A stretch of 64,000 nt of DNA from Synechococcus sp. BO 8801. GTDB taxonomy: Bacteria > Cyanobacteriota > Cyanobacteriia > PCC-6307 > Cyanobiaceae. Both the position numbers and the translations under genes were made by a program. The notes below the pieces were generated by a model. It searched no databases, was not told the DNA's origin, and saw only the letters and a list, made by a program, of their open reading frames with translations. The DNA lies in the NCBI RefSeq assembly GCF_002252675.1, contig NZ_NQKY01000002.1:1-64000 (forward strand), written 5' to 3'. The number at the start of each line of letters is the position of its first letter. Within the stretch, counting starts at the first letter, position 1. Shown here piece after piece: positions 54,282 through 64,000 of this stretch.

Positions 54282-55670
54282 TCAAGGAAGAGCCTTGAAC
54301 CGGGCCATGGAGCCCCGGGGGTGCACATCCGGCTGGGCGCCCCTGGCTCTGACGAGCAGGCGAATCGTCTTGATCAGGATCAGTGTGTCCAGCATCAGAC
54401 TGGCATTGCGCAGGTAATAGAGGTCGTAGCTGAGTTTCATCCTGCTGTCCTCGATGCTGGCGCCATAGGGATAGCAAACCTGCGCCCATCCGCTAAGTCC
54501 GGGACGCACCCAGTGGCGCACGCGATAGTGCTGGATCTGTTGCTCCAGCGTGTCTTCGATTTCGGGACGCTCCGGCCTCGGGCCGATCAGGCTCATTTCA
54601 CCCTTCAGCACGGCAATCAGCTGGGGAAGTTCATCGATGCGCAGCCGTCTCAGCAGCTTTCCCACCCGCGTGACGCGGGGGTCGTCGCGGCAGGCCCAGC
54701 GGGCACCCCGTGCCTCCGCTTCCTCGCACATGGTCCTCAGCTTCCAGACTTCGATGGCCTCCCCGTAGAGACCTGTCCTGACCTGGCGGTAGAGGATCCC
54801 CCCGCCACCCTCGAGACGGATCGCCAGGGCGGAGACCAGCAGCACCGGCGCCGTGATGATCAACAGCAGGCTGGCGACGACCACGTCCCCCATGCGTTTG
54901 AGCCGCCATCCCCAACGGTTGGGCTGCAGTTCGAAGCCGTCGGCCTGCAGCAGCCAGCGGCTCGAGAACAGCTCCGGCGGGACCCGCTGGAGGTGGTGCT
55001 CGGCCCAGATGACGAGGCTGCAGACACTGGCGCCCCGTTCGCGCCGCGCCAGCAGTTTCTGCAGCAGGACGTCACTCAGTTCGGCCGCCTCGCTCACGGC
55101 GATGCCGTCCACCGTCAGCAGGATGGTCTCGAACGCCGGCTCCAGGGCACGGCAGTCGTAGTAGTGGAGATCCAGCTGGGTGTGGCCGCCGTCCCGTTCG
55201 AGCTCGCGCCGCACCACCGTCAGTTCCGCCGTCTCCCCCACCAGCAGCCAGGCCTGGCGGCGGCTCAGCAGCCGGGTGACGACCAGCTGCGCCGTTCCCG
55301 AGGCCAGCGTGACCGCCGCCAGCAGGGGGAGGATGAAGTTCCGGAACGTCCGCGGATCCTCCACCTTCAGGCCCCAGTTGAGACCCACGACGACGACGGC
55401 GAGCACCAGCAGGGCGACCACGGCGGTCGCGCCCAGCCGTCGCCGCTGGGAATCCCGCTGGCCCTGGTCAGGCTTGGAGTAGCGCCCCAGCAGGTAGGAC
55501 GTTCCCACCCAGAGCAGGGTCAGGCCCACGATCGAGCCGGTGATGCCGGCCCAGCGGTCGAACCGCTGCAGGAACAGGCTGTTGTAGGTCCCCAGCAGCA
55601 GCAGGGTGTCGAACAGGGCCAGCCCCAGCAGCAGCCGTCGCTGTCTCAGCCAGGGAGTCCGCCACCACAT
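54282..55670 (-). CDS. Polyprenyl-phosphate sugar-1-phosphate transferase (WbaP/WcaJ-like)
   Basis: This type of enzyme starts glycan synthesis by moving a sugar-1-phosphate onto undecaprenyl phosphate. The N-terminal part has about four hydrophobic helices (LLLGLALFDTLLLLGTY and GATAVVALLVLAVVVVGLNW among them). The C-terminal bacterial sugar transferase domain has KRMGDVVVASLLLIITAPVLLV, ILYRQVRTGLYGEAIEVWKLRTM, TRVGKLLRRLRIDELPQLIAVLKGEMSLIGPRPERP and WVRPGLSGWAQVCYPYG. The ATG at 55670 is preferred; the frame extends a further 35 codons upstream. It probably initiates the glycan made by the array at 33-53 kb. Confidence 0.93.
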   Translation of the reverse strand: MWWRTPWLRQRRLLLGLALFDTLLLLGTYNSLFLQRFDRWAGITGSIVGLTLLWVGTSYLLGRYSKPDQGQRDSQRRRLGATAVVALLVLAVVVVGLNWGLKVEDPRTFRNFILPLLAAVTLASGTAQLVVTRLLSRRQAWLLVGETAELTVVRRELERDGGHTQLDLHYYDCRALEPAFETILLTVDGIAVSEAAELSDVLLQKLLARRERGASVCSLVIWAEHHLQRVPPELFSSRWLLQADGFELQPNRWGWRLKRMGDVVVASLLLIITAPVLLVSALAIRLEGGGGILYRQVRTGLYGEAIEVWKLRTMCEEAEARGARWACRDDPRVTRVGKLLRRLRIDELPQLIAVLKGEMSLIGPRPERPEIEDTLEQQIQHYRVRHWVRPGLSGWAQVCYPYGASIEDSRMKLSYDLYYLRNASLMLDTLILIKTIRLLVRARGAQPDVHPRGSMARFKALP

Positions 55671-55809
55671 GCCTTGCCGCCACCGCCACCGCCCGACTTT
55701 ATGGGCGCTGTCGCCGCCCTTCCCCGGCCGCCGGATCCGCGCCCGGCGTCCCCATTTGACCGAGGGGCCCCCCATGGGGCATGCTTCGATCCGGCCAAGG
55801 GGCCGAACT

Positions 55810-55881
55810 GCGGATGTAGCTCAGTGGTAGAGCATCTCCTTGCCAAGGAGAGGGTCGAGAGTTCGAATCTCTTCATCCGCT
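55810..55881 (+). tRNA. tRNA-Gly (anticodon GCC)
   Basis: A 72-base cloverleaf: acceptor arms GCGGATG and CATCCGC, D-arm GCTC...GAGC, anticodon stem TCTCC/GGAGA with loop TTGCCAA giving anticodon GCC (55842-55844), and T-arm GAGAG-TTCGAAT-CTCTT. The discriminator base is T and CCA is not encoded. The 3' nine bases overlap the end of the convergent acetyltransferase gene. Confidence 0.98.
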
Positions 55882-56337
55882 TGTCTGTTTCAGCATCAGC
55901 CGCTGGCTGTCCACCCGGCTGAAGCCCAGCTTCTCGTAGAAGCCCTCGCCTGTGGTGGTCATCAGGTAGACCCGCTCGGCCGCCGCCACCTCCGGGCTGG
56001 CCAGCAGCGTCTCGACGATCCGCCGGCCGACCCCCCGGCCCTGCTGGTCCTCGGCCACCACCACGTCCCACAACACGGCGCGGAACACCCCGTCACTGGT
56101 GGCACGGCCGAAGCCCACCAGGGTTCCCGCCTGCCAGGCGCTCACCACCACCTGGCTGCCGCCGAGCATCCGCCCCAGCTGGGCGGGCCGGCGGCCGGTG
56201 GCCCAGAAGCTGTGGCCATCGAGCAGGGTGCGGAGAGCCGCCATCCGCCAGCGCAGGCGCAGCTTCAGCCGGCCGTGGCGGACCAGCCGGATCGGGATGG
56301 CGGAGGGGGCCTCGGGCCTGGGGGGGGCGCTGCTCAA
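55873..56337 (-). CDS. GNAT-family acetyltransferase
   Basis: The acetyl-CoA fold is evident: [48 protein letters not shown] and [30 protein letters not shown]. The stop lies inside the 3' end of the tRNA-Gly gene on the other strand. The start is uncertain: a TTG at 56337 ([13 protein letters not shown]) is used here, while the frame is open to 56469; that longer version would run a basic, Pro-rich leader across the region upstream of secA. Relatives are common, unassigned cyanobacterial acetyltransferases. The substrate is unknown. Confidence 0.8.
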   Translation of the reverse strand: MSSAPPRPEAPSAIPIRLVRHGRLKLRLRWRMAALRTLLDGHSFWATGRRPAQLGRMLGGSQVVVSAWQAGTLVGFGRATSDGVFRAVLWDVVVAEDQQGRGVGRRIVETLLASPEVAAAERVYLMTTTGEGFYEKLGFSRVDSQRLMLKQTSG

Positions 56338-56479
56338 CGGACCGGGGTGGGGCGCATCAGCTGCGAATCCTGCTCGGCGGCCGGTGCCGGAGGGCCCTGC
56401 AGGTGCGGATCCCCGGCGAAGGAGACGCCGAAAACCCTTGCGGCAGCACGATTCTTCGCTCTCGGCCACGGTTTTGCGA

Positions 56480-56488
56480 TGGTAGGGT
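56480..56488 (+). promoter_or_regulatory. Possible extended -10 promoter element for secA
   Basis: The sequence TGGTAGGGT fits the extended -10 pattern TGnTAnnnT and lies 26 bases before the secA ATG. No convincing -35 hexamer is at the right distance (TTTTGCG is the nearest). This is a by-eye call only. Confidence 0.25.
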
Positions 56489-56513
56489 AAGAAACTACGG
56501 ACAGGCCCTTTCC

Positions 56514-59348
<2,835 letters not shown>

Positions 59349-59359
59349 AGGTCAGCAAG

Positions 59360-59374
59360 GATAGAATTTCTATC
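59360..59374. promoter_or_regulatory. Palindromic operator/-10 region upstream of vapB
   Basis: GATAGAA-T-TTCTATC has perfect 7-base arms and a single-base centre, 20 bases before the antitoxin start. It contains TAGAAT (59362-59367), a reasonable -10 hexamer. VapB antitoxins usually repress their own promoter at such palindromes, so this is the probable autoregulatory site. Confidence 0.6.
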
Positions 59375-59394
59375 TCTTCTACCCTGGCGGCGCC

Positions 59395-59670
59395 ATGGGC
59401 ATGAACATCAAGGATCCTGAGGTGCATGCCATGGCACGCGAGTTGGCTGCCCGCCGGTCCACCACCGTGACCAATGCGGTGCGACAAGCCCTCAGCGCCG
59501 AGCTTGAGCGTAGCCAGCACGGAGAGGAAGAGATGGCCAGTGCGGTCGCAGCTCGGCATGCCCGACTTCAGGAACTTTTGCAGCGATTTCGCCAGATTCA
59601 GTGGCCGGAGGGCGTGACCAGCAAGGAGTTTCAGGACGAGCTCTATGACGATCAGGGGTTGCCGGTGTGA
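59395..59670 (+). CDS. VapB-type antitoxin
   Basis: A 91-residue type II antitoxin of the Rv0623-like VapB family. The N-terminal DNA-binding part [31 protein letters not shown] is typical, and the charged C-terminal part ([36 protein letters not shown]) would wrap its toxin. ATG 59395 or the Met two codons on (59401) may be the start. The palindrome at 59360-59374 is a likely self-operator. The downstream vapC has lost its core, so this antitoxin seems orphaned. It starts 47 bases after the secA stop. Confidence 0.9.
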   Translation: MGMNIKDPEVHAMARELAARRSTTVTNAVRQALSAELERSQHGEEEMASAVAARHARLQELLQRFRQIQWPEGVTSKEFQDELYDDQGLPV

Positions 59671-59872
59671 TGGTGGTGGACACCTCTGCTTTGATGCGAA
59701 CCAGCTGCGCTGGGCCTTGCATGGTTGGCAGTACTACGGCAAGGGTCGCCACCGGGCAGGCCTGAACTTCGGGGATTGCTTCAGCTATGGGCTGGCCATG
59801 GCTCTGGATCGGCCTCTGTTGTTCAAGGGCGACGACTTCTCCCAAACCGACGTCAAAGTGGCCGTGTTCTGA
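59670..59872 (+). pseudogene. vapC toxin remnant with internal deletion and frameshift
   Basis: The ATG overlaps the vapB stop (TGATG) and begins MVVDTSAL, the first PIN motif with its catalytic Asp. After about eight codons the frame loses meaning. In another frame the sequence resumes as [55 protein letters not shown], the C-terminal third of VapC with the last acidic residues. Some 60-80 codons between them, including the central Glu, are missing. The join lies around the short run CTTTGATGCG. No active toxin can be made from this sequence as it stands. Confidence 0.85.
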
Positions 59873-59887
59873 AGGCGCTCCGCAGCT

Positions 59888-60637
59888 TCAGTTTTGGATC
59901 TCTGGGTTGTCACCCAGGAACTCAAGGATCTCCCGGTCGCGCAGGTTCTGGGCCGTGCCGCTGCAGGGCTCCTTCAGGGGCCGGCCGGCGGCCACCTCCT
60001 GCAGGCAGGCCTGCAGCCGGTTGACGTCGTTCTCCAGGCTGTCGATCCGCTCCATCAGGTTGCGGATCACCGAGGCCTCCGCATCCGGCAGGGCGGAGTG
60101 GGCCAGGGGATCGATGCGGGCACCGGCCTGGTGGATCACCCGGCCGGGGATGCCCACCACGGTGCTGTCGGCCCCCACGTTGCGCAGCAGCACCGAGCCG
60201 GCGCCGATGCGGGTGTTGGTGCCCACGGTGATCGCCCCGAGCACCTTGGCGCCCGCCCCCACCACCACGTTGTCCATCAGGGTGGGGTGGCGCTTGCCGT
60301 GCTCCTTGCCCGTGCCCCCGAGGGTCACGCCCTGGTACAGGAGGCAGTTGTCGCCGATGACGCTGGTCTCGCCGATGACCACGCCCATGCCATGGTCGAT
60401 GAAGACGCCCCGGCCGATCCGGGCCCCCGGGTGGATCTCCACGCCGGTGAACAGTCGGCCCAGCTGGCTCATCAGCCGGGGGATCAGGGGCAGTCCCATC
60501 CGCCAGAGGCGGTGGCTGACGCGGTGCAGCTCCAGGGCGTGGAAGCCCGGGTAGCAAAGGAGGATCTCCAGGGTGCCCCTGGCGGCCGGATCCCTCTGCC
60601 GGATGATGGCCAGGTCGGCCCGGAGTGCATCGAGCAT
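59888..60637 (-). CDS. cysE: Serine O-acetyltransferase
   Basis: CysE acetylates serine to O-acetylserine, the precursor that sulfide converts to cysteine. The N-terminal helical domain has [36 protein letters not shown]. The left-handed beta-helix has the catalytic segment [31 protein letters not shown] with the His/Asp pair, then [22 protein letters not shown] and [13 protein letters not shown]-terminal tail of about 60 residues follows. The ATG is at 60637; the regulator gene ends 12 bases upstream on the same strand. Confidence 0.97.
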   Translation of the reverse strand: MLDALRADLAIIRQRDPAARGTLEILLCYPGFHALELHRVSHRLWRMGLPLIPRLMSQLGRLFTGVEIHPGARIGRGVFIDHGMGVVIGETSVIGDNCLLYQGVTLGGTGKEHGKRHPTLMDNVVVGAGAKVLGAITVGTNTRIGAGSVLLRNVGADSTVVGIPGRVIHQAGARIDPLAHSALPDAEASVIRNLMERIDSLENDVNRLQACLQEVAAGRPLKEPCSGTAQNLRDREILEFLGDNPEIQN

Positions 60638-60649
60638 GGATTCCCGCCG

Positions 60650-61639
60650 TCAGGCCGCCAGGAGGCCGATCTCCTTGCGCAGTTGGTCAATGGTGGCGCT
60701 GCCAAGGTAGCTCTGCGCACAGTGCACCATCGGCAGGCGCATCAGCTGGGCGCGGTTCTGGCGCAGGGTCTGCTCCACCAGGGGCAGGCTGGGCTTGTCG
60801 CAGATCACGTGGCTGGAGGCCCGCAGCAGGGCCAGGAGGCGGCTGCTGGTGTCGGGATTGGCCGTCATCACCAGCAGTTCGTTGCCCCGCATGCTGTGCA
60901 GGATCACCTCGGCGGCCCGCAGGATCCCGGGGCTGATGCTCACCAGGCCCACGCAGCTGCCGGGGCGCAGCTCCTTGAGCATGCCCAGCTCGTGGCCGAA
61001 GTCGTTGAGGTCGACCGGCACGGCCCGCACACCGTGCACCTTGGCGATCTGCTCCACCTCCTGCAGGAAGTAGCGGCTGGTGACCACCGTGCCCTTGCTG
61101 GAGGTCTCCAGCACCGACTCCAGCTCCTCGATCGGCACCACCTCGACGGGCACCTCCAGGCTGGGCTTGAGTTCCTCGGCGATCAGGATCGAGGCGCCGA
61201 TGTCTTCGCGGGAGGTGCTCACCAGCACCCGGGCGCCGCAGCGCAGCCGCCAGTCGATCTCGCGGGTGAGCAGCTCCCGGGCCTGCTGCAGGGTGCAGCC
61301 GGCGTTGAGCAGGCCGTCGACGCTCTGGCGCACCTCCCGGTCGATGTCCGGCAGGGCCTTGCTGCGCAGGCCCGGCGGCGGCTTGATCTCGCGCGGGTTC
61401 TGCTGGTCGCGCACATAGATACCCGACCCGGCCATCGCCTCCACCACGCCGTCGGTCTCGAGCTGGCGGTAGACCTTGCTGATCGTGTTGCGGTGCAGGC
61501 CGGTCTGCATGGCCAGCTGGCGCGTACTCGGCAGACGGTGGCCCGGTGGGTAGTGCCGGGCGGCGATGGCGAAGCAGATCTGGTTGTACAGCTGGGTCGA
61601 CGCCGGGATGTCGCTCTCCTGCTGAATGTGAAAACGCAC
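60650..61639 (-). CDS. GntR-family transcriptional regulator
   Basis: The N-terminal winged helix-turn-helix is clear (PASTQLYNQICFAIAARHYPPGHRLPSTRQLAMQTGLHRNTISKVYRQLETDGVVEAMAGSGIYV). The effector-binding part is about 240 residues and not of the FadR, HutC or MocR kind that I can recognise; it contains VVTSRYFLQEVEQIAKVHG and SCVGLVSISPGILRAAEVIL, which suggest a periplasmic-binding-like or Rossmann fold. The start is a GTG at 61639. A perfect palindrome lies 9 bases upstream, a likely self-operator. It may control cysE next to it or the divergent hydrolase. Confidence 0.88.
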   Translation of the reverse strand: MRFHIQQESDIPASTQLYNQICFAIAARHYPPGHRLPSTRQLAMQTGLHRNTISKVYRQLETDGVVEAMAGSGIYVRDQQNPREIKPPPGLRSKALPDIDREVRQSVDGLLNAGCTLQQARELLTREIDWRLRCGARVLVSTSREDIGASILIAEELKPSLEVPVEVVPIEELESVLETSSKGTVVTSRYFLQEVEQIAKVHGVRAVPVDLNDFGHELGMLKELRPGSCVGLVSISPGILRAAEVILHSMRGNELLVMTANPDTSSRLLALLRASSHVICDKPSLPLVEQTLRQNRAQLMRLPMVHCAQSYLGSATIDQLRKEIGLLAA

Positions 61640-61647
61640 GCCGGTGT

Positions 61648-61666
61648 GGCCAAGGTGTCCTTGGCC
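61648..61666. promoter_or_regulatory. Palindromic operator candidate between the GntR regulator and the hydrolase
   Basis: GGCCAAGG-TGT-CCTTGGCC has two perfect 8-base arms and a 3-base spacer, 9 bases upstream of the GntR gene start and 54 bases upstream of the divergent dienelactone hydrolase. GntR proteins bind comparable palindromes, so this could control both genes. Confidence 0.55.
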
Positions 61667-61719
61667 GCCACCCTACGGAGCTTTGGGGCCCGTGACAATT
61701 CCCTCGTTGGCATACGACC

Positions 61720-62553
61720 ATGTGCCGGTTGCCCTGTGCCGGTTTGTCCCCCTCCGATTGCGTCGCCTCCTGGCAGTCGATCGACCCCCGCCGCCCGGAC
61801 CAGGTGCCGCTGCGCTGTTGGTGGGCCCGGCCCGCCGACGGGCCGCCCCGCGCCGGTGTGCTGGTGCTGCCGGAGGTGTTCGGCCTCAACGGCTGGATCC
61901 GGGGCGTGACGGAGCGACTGGCGGCGGCGGGCTACGCGGCGCTGGCGGTACCCCTGTTCGCCCGCACCGCCCCCGATCTGGAGCTGGACTACGGCCCCGA
62001 TGAGCTGGCCCTCGGGCGCAGCCACAAGGAGCGCACCCGCACCGACCAGCTGCTCGCCGATGTGGGCCTGGCCGCCGCGTGGCTGCAGCAGCAGCTGCCC
62101 CCCGCGGCCGCCGCCGGAGGCCTGGGGTGCGTGGGCTTCTGCTTCGGCGGCCACGTCGCCCTGCTCGCGGCCAGCCTGCCGGCGGTGGCCGCCACGGTGG
62201 ATTTCTACGGGGCCGGCGTGGCCGCGGGCCGTCCTGGGGGTGGCCCGCCCAGCCTCGAGCTGGTGCCGACGATCGGCGGCACCCTGCTGTGCATCTGCGG
62301 CCGGGAGGATCCCCTGATCCCGGCCGCCGACGTGGCGGCGATCGAAACGGCCCTGGCCGCGGCGAACGCCGCCCGGGCTGCGGTCAATGCCTCCACGGGG
62401 CTCCACCGGCTGGTGCTGCTGGAGGGGGGCCACGGTTTCATGTGCGCGGCCCGCTCCGACCACCACCCCGCCTCGGCGGCGGCCGGTTGGTCGCTGCTGC
62501 TGGACGCGTTTGAGAGCCAGCTGGGGCCCGACAGGCACCGGGCGGGAGGCTGA
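61720..62553 (+). CDS. Dienelactone hydrolase family protein
   Basis: Alpha/beta-hydrolase with the Cys-type nucleophile of dienelactone hydrolases: nucleophile elbow GCVGFCFGGHVALLAA, acid in CICGREDPLIPAADV and His in LEGGHGFMC. The family start AGVLVLPEVFGLNGWIRGVTERLAAAGYAALAVPL is intact. It has no signal peptide. The natural substrate in cyanobacteria is not known; family members hydrolyse lactones or small esters. The ATG at 61720 gives a somewhat long N-terminus (MCRLPCAGLSPSDCV), and a start farther in is possible. Confidence 0.9.
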   Translation: MCRLPCAGLSPSDCVASWQSIDPRRPDQVPLRCWWARPADGPPRAGVLVLPEVFGLNGWIRGVTERLAAAGYAALAVPLFARTAPDLELDYGPDELALGRSHKERTRTDQLLADVGLAAAWLQQQLPPAAAAGGLGCVGFCFGGHVALLAASLPAVAATVDFYGAGVAAGRPGGGPPSLELVPTIGGTLLCICGREDPLIPAADVAAIETALAAANAARAAVNASTGLHRLVLLEGGHGFMCAARSDHHPASAAAGWSLLLDAFESQLGPDRHRAGG

Positions 62554-62598
62554 AAACGTGCTCCGCCAGGAGAGCGAGGGGGGCTCAGCCGGAGCGCC

Positions 62599-63180
62599 TC
62601 AGCTGGCCGCCGTGGCTGGCGTCTTGCCGGCCGCCTGCTTGCGCGGGCTCAGGAACATGATCATGTTGCGGCCCTCGCGCTTGGGGGGCTGCTGGATCTC
62701 GGCGTTCTCCTCGAGGTCCTTGGCCATGCGGTAGAGCAGCTGCTCGGCCAGGGCGGTGTGCTGGATCTCCCGGCCCCGGAAGATCACCGTGCACTTCACC
62801 TTGTCGCCGGACTTGAGGAAGCGGACCGCCTGACCGATGCGCACCTGATAGTCGTGCGAATCGATCTTGTAGCGCATCTTCACCTCCTTGACTTCGGTCT
62901 GGTGCGATTTCTTCTTGGCTTCCTTGGCCTTTTTCTCCTGCTCGAACTTGTATTTGCCGTAATCCATGATCCGGCAGACCGGCGGATCGGCCTTCTCGCT
63001 CACCAGGACCAGATCCAGCTCCCGGTCGCGGGCGACATCAAGGGCCGCCTCTCGGGTGATGACTCCCAGTTGACTGCCGTCCGCATCCACCACACGAAGG
63101 TTGGGGTAGCTGATGCGGTCGTTGATGTTGGGCAGCTCCCGCACGGGAGCACGGCGATCAAAACGGGGACGGGGAGGCAT
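62599..63180 (-). CDS. infC: Translation initiation factor IF-3
   Basis: IF-3 keeps the 30S subunit free and monitors the start codon and initiator tRNA. The N-domain shows [32 protein letters not shown], then the Lys-rich linker ([29 protein letters not shown]). The C-domain includes [31 protein letters not shown]. The ATG at 63180 starts [18 protein letters not shown]. Autoregulation by an unusual AUU start, as in E. coli, does not apply here since the start is ATG. It lies 20 bases downstream of miaA on the same strand. Confidence 0.98.
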   Translation of the reverse strand: MPPRPRFDRRAPVRELPNINDRISYPNLRVVDADGSQLGVITREAALDVARDRELDLVLVSEKADPPVCRIMDYGKYKFEQEKKAKEAKKKSHQTEVKEVKMRYKIDSHDYQVRIGQAVRFLKSGDKVKCTVIFRGREIQHTALAEQLLYRMAKDLEENAEIQQPPKREGRNMIMFLSPRKQAAGKTPATAAS

Positions 63181-63200
63181 TCACAGGGGCGGTTAGACCT

Positions 63201-64000
63201 TCACCATAAACCGCCCGTGGCCGCCCCCAGGGCACGCTGAAGCACATCCGCCTCCGAAGCCGGGGCCGCGGCGGCGTCCGTCAGCCAGAGGGGACGGTGC
63301 TGGCGCCGGAACCAGGTGCGCTGGCGCTTGGCGTACTGCCGAGTGCGCCGCTCCGTCAGGGCGACGGCGGCGTCGGGCTCCAGTTCACCCCGCAGCAGCC
63401 GGGCGGCCTCGCCGTAGCCGATCGTTTCCAGCAGGGGGCAGTCGGTCCCGAAGCGCTCGATCAGCTGCGCCGTCTCCTCCACCAGGCCGCCGGCGAACAG
63501 GGCGGCGGTGCGGCGCCGGATGCGCTGGGGCAGGTCGGCCGGATCCAGGCCCAGCTCCAGCACCCGCCAGGGGGGAGGGGAGAGGCCCTGCTGGGCCGAC
63601 AGGGGCCTGCCGGTGGCGTAGAGCACCTCCAGGGCCCGGCTGGTGCGGAACGCATCCGCCGCGGCGATGCGACCGGCCGCCACCGGATCCGCCTGGCGCA
63701 GCACCTGGTGGCAGAACGGCTGGCCCAGGGCGGCGAACTGGGCCCTCAGGGCCGGCTGGGGTGGCACCGCCGGCGGCCGCAGGCCGGCCAGCAGGGCCTT
63801 CAGGTAAAGCCCGCTGCCCCCCACCAGCAGGGCCACGCCGCGGCGGCGATGCTCCGCTTCGATGGCGGCGGTGGCCAGGGCCGTGAACTCCTGCAGGGTG
63901 AGGGGCCGGTCGGGGTCGCTCAGATCCAGCAGCTCGTGCCGCACCCGGGCCCGCTGCTCGGCGCTGGGCTTGGCCGTGCCCACGTCCATGTGGCGGTACA
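63201..64000 (-). CDS. miaA: tRNA dimethylallyltransferase (5' part beyond the window)
   Basis: MiaA adds an isopentenyl group to A37 of tRNAs that read codons starting with U. Within the window the frame includes [12 protein letters not shown] near the right edge (the conserved residues after the P-loop), [58 protein letters not shown] and [17 protein letters not shown]. The P-loop and the start lie to the right of 64000, so only the C-terminal part is seen. It is followed by infC on the same strand. Confidence 0.96.
   Translation of the reverse strand, partial: YRHMDVGTAKPSAEQRARVRHELLDLSDPDRPLTLQEFTALATAAIEAEHRRRGVALLVGGSGLYLKALLAGLRPPAVPPQPALRAQFAALGQPFCHQVLRQADPVAAGRIAAADAFRTSRALEVLYATGRPLSAQQGLSPPPWRVLELGLDPADLPQRIRRRTAALFAGGLVEETAQLIERFGTDCPLLETIGYGEAARLLRGELEPDAAVALTERRTRQYAKRQRTWFRRQHRPLWLTDAAAAPASEADVLQRALGAATGGLW

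Overview
The window reads as chromosome of a high-GC unicellular cyanobacterium, most like the Cyanobium/Synechococcus (alpha-cyanobacterial) group. The support is a photosystem II gene (psbZ), a Ycf23/DUF561 gene, a long lysC with four ACT repeats, a tig-clpP-clpX run, the block secA / cysE / GntR regulator / dienelactone hydrolase / infC / miaA, and frequent TTG and GTG starts. Genus-level placement is inference; no rRNA lies in the window. There is no complete insertion sequence, CRISPR array or prophage, and no gene-free stretch longer than about 265 bases.

Left part (1-32 kb), mostly core genome. A SpoIID-like protein and a membrane glycosyltransferase are followed by an AT-richer islet carrying a sulfotransferase gene cut by an in-frame stop. 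A minus-strand run follows: tig, clpP, clpX, a family-8-like glycosyltransferase, an LRAT-domain protein and dnaX. Divergent from tig are asd, dapA and ribonuclease J; tilS, ycf23, a small membrane protein and uvrB come next. A second minus-strand run, read from 28.6 kb back to 20.8 kb, holds a Phd-PIN fusion, holA, lysC, an MBL/pseudo-receiver/GAF fusion, a PQQ-type sugar dehydrogenase, an EAL protein and mscL. lysC, asd and dapA together give the entry into lysine/diaminopimelate synthesis. cobH (cobalamin) and mutS close this part.

Middle part (32-55.7 kb), a surface-polysaccharide region. It begins at a 3' remnant of psbZ next to ribH. Then come rfbA, rfbC, an intact psbZ, and an ABC-2 exporter pair (Wzm/Wzt type, with a C-terminal glycan-binding domain on the ATPase). 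A long co-directional array of tightly overlapping genes follows: sugar epimerases, a C-methyltransferase, a PLP aminotransferase, an N-acetyltransferase, a WbqC-like protein, a PhyH-like dioxygenase, several methyltransferases and at least five glycosyltransferases. galE and an initiating sugar-phosphate transferase lie on the other strand. The probable product is an exported glycan with methylated, aminated deoxysugars. The stretch from about 36.7 to 47.4 kb is visibly less GC-rich than its surroundings, as expected of transferred O-antigen/capsule genes. One glycosyltransferase here also has an in-frame stop.

Right part (55.7-64 kb), core genome again: tRNA-Gly(GCC), a GNAT acetyltransferase, secA, a VapB antitoxin whose VapC toxin has been gutted by deletion, cysE, a GntR regulator, a dienelactone hydrolase, infC, and miaA running off the right edge.

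The best leads are the Phd-PIN single-chain toxin-antitoxin with its palindromic operator, welded to holA-lysC; the duplicated psbZ end bracketing ribH-rfbA-rfbC; the MBL/pseudo-receiver/GAF signalling protein; the decayed vapBC locus; and an apparent frameshift at the RNase J tail.
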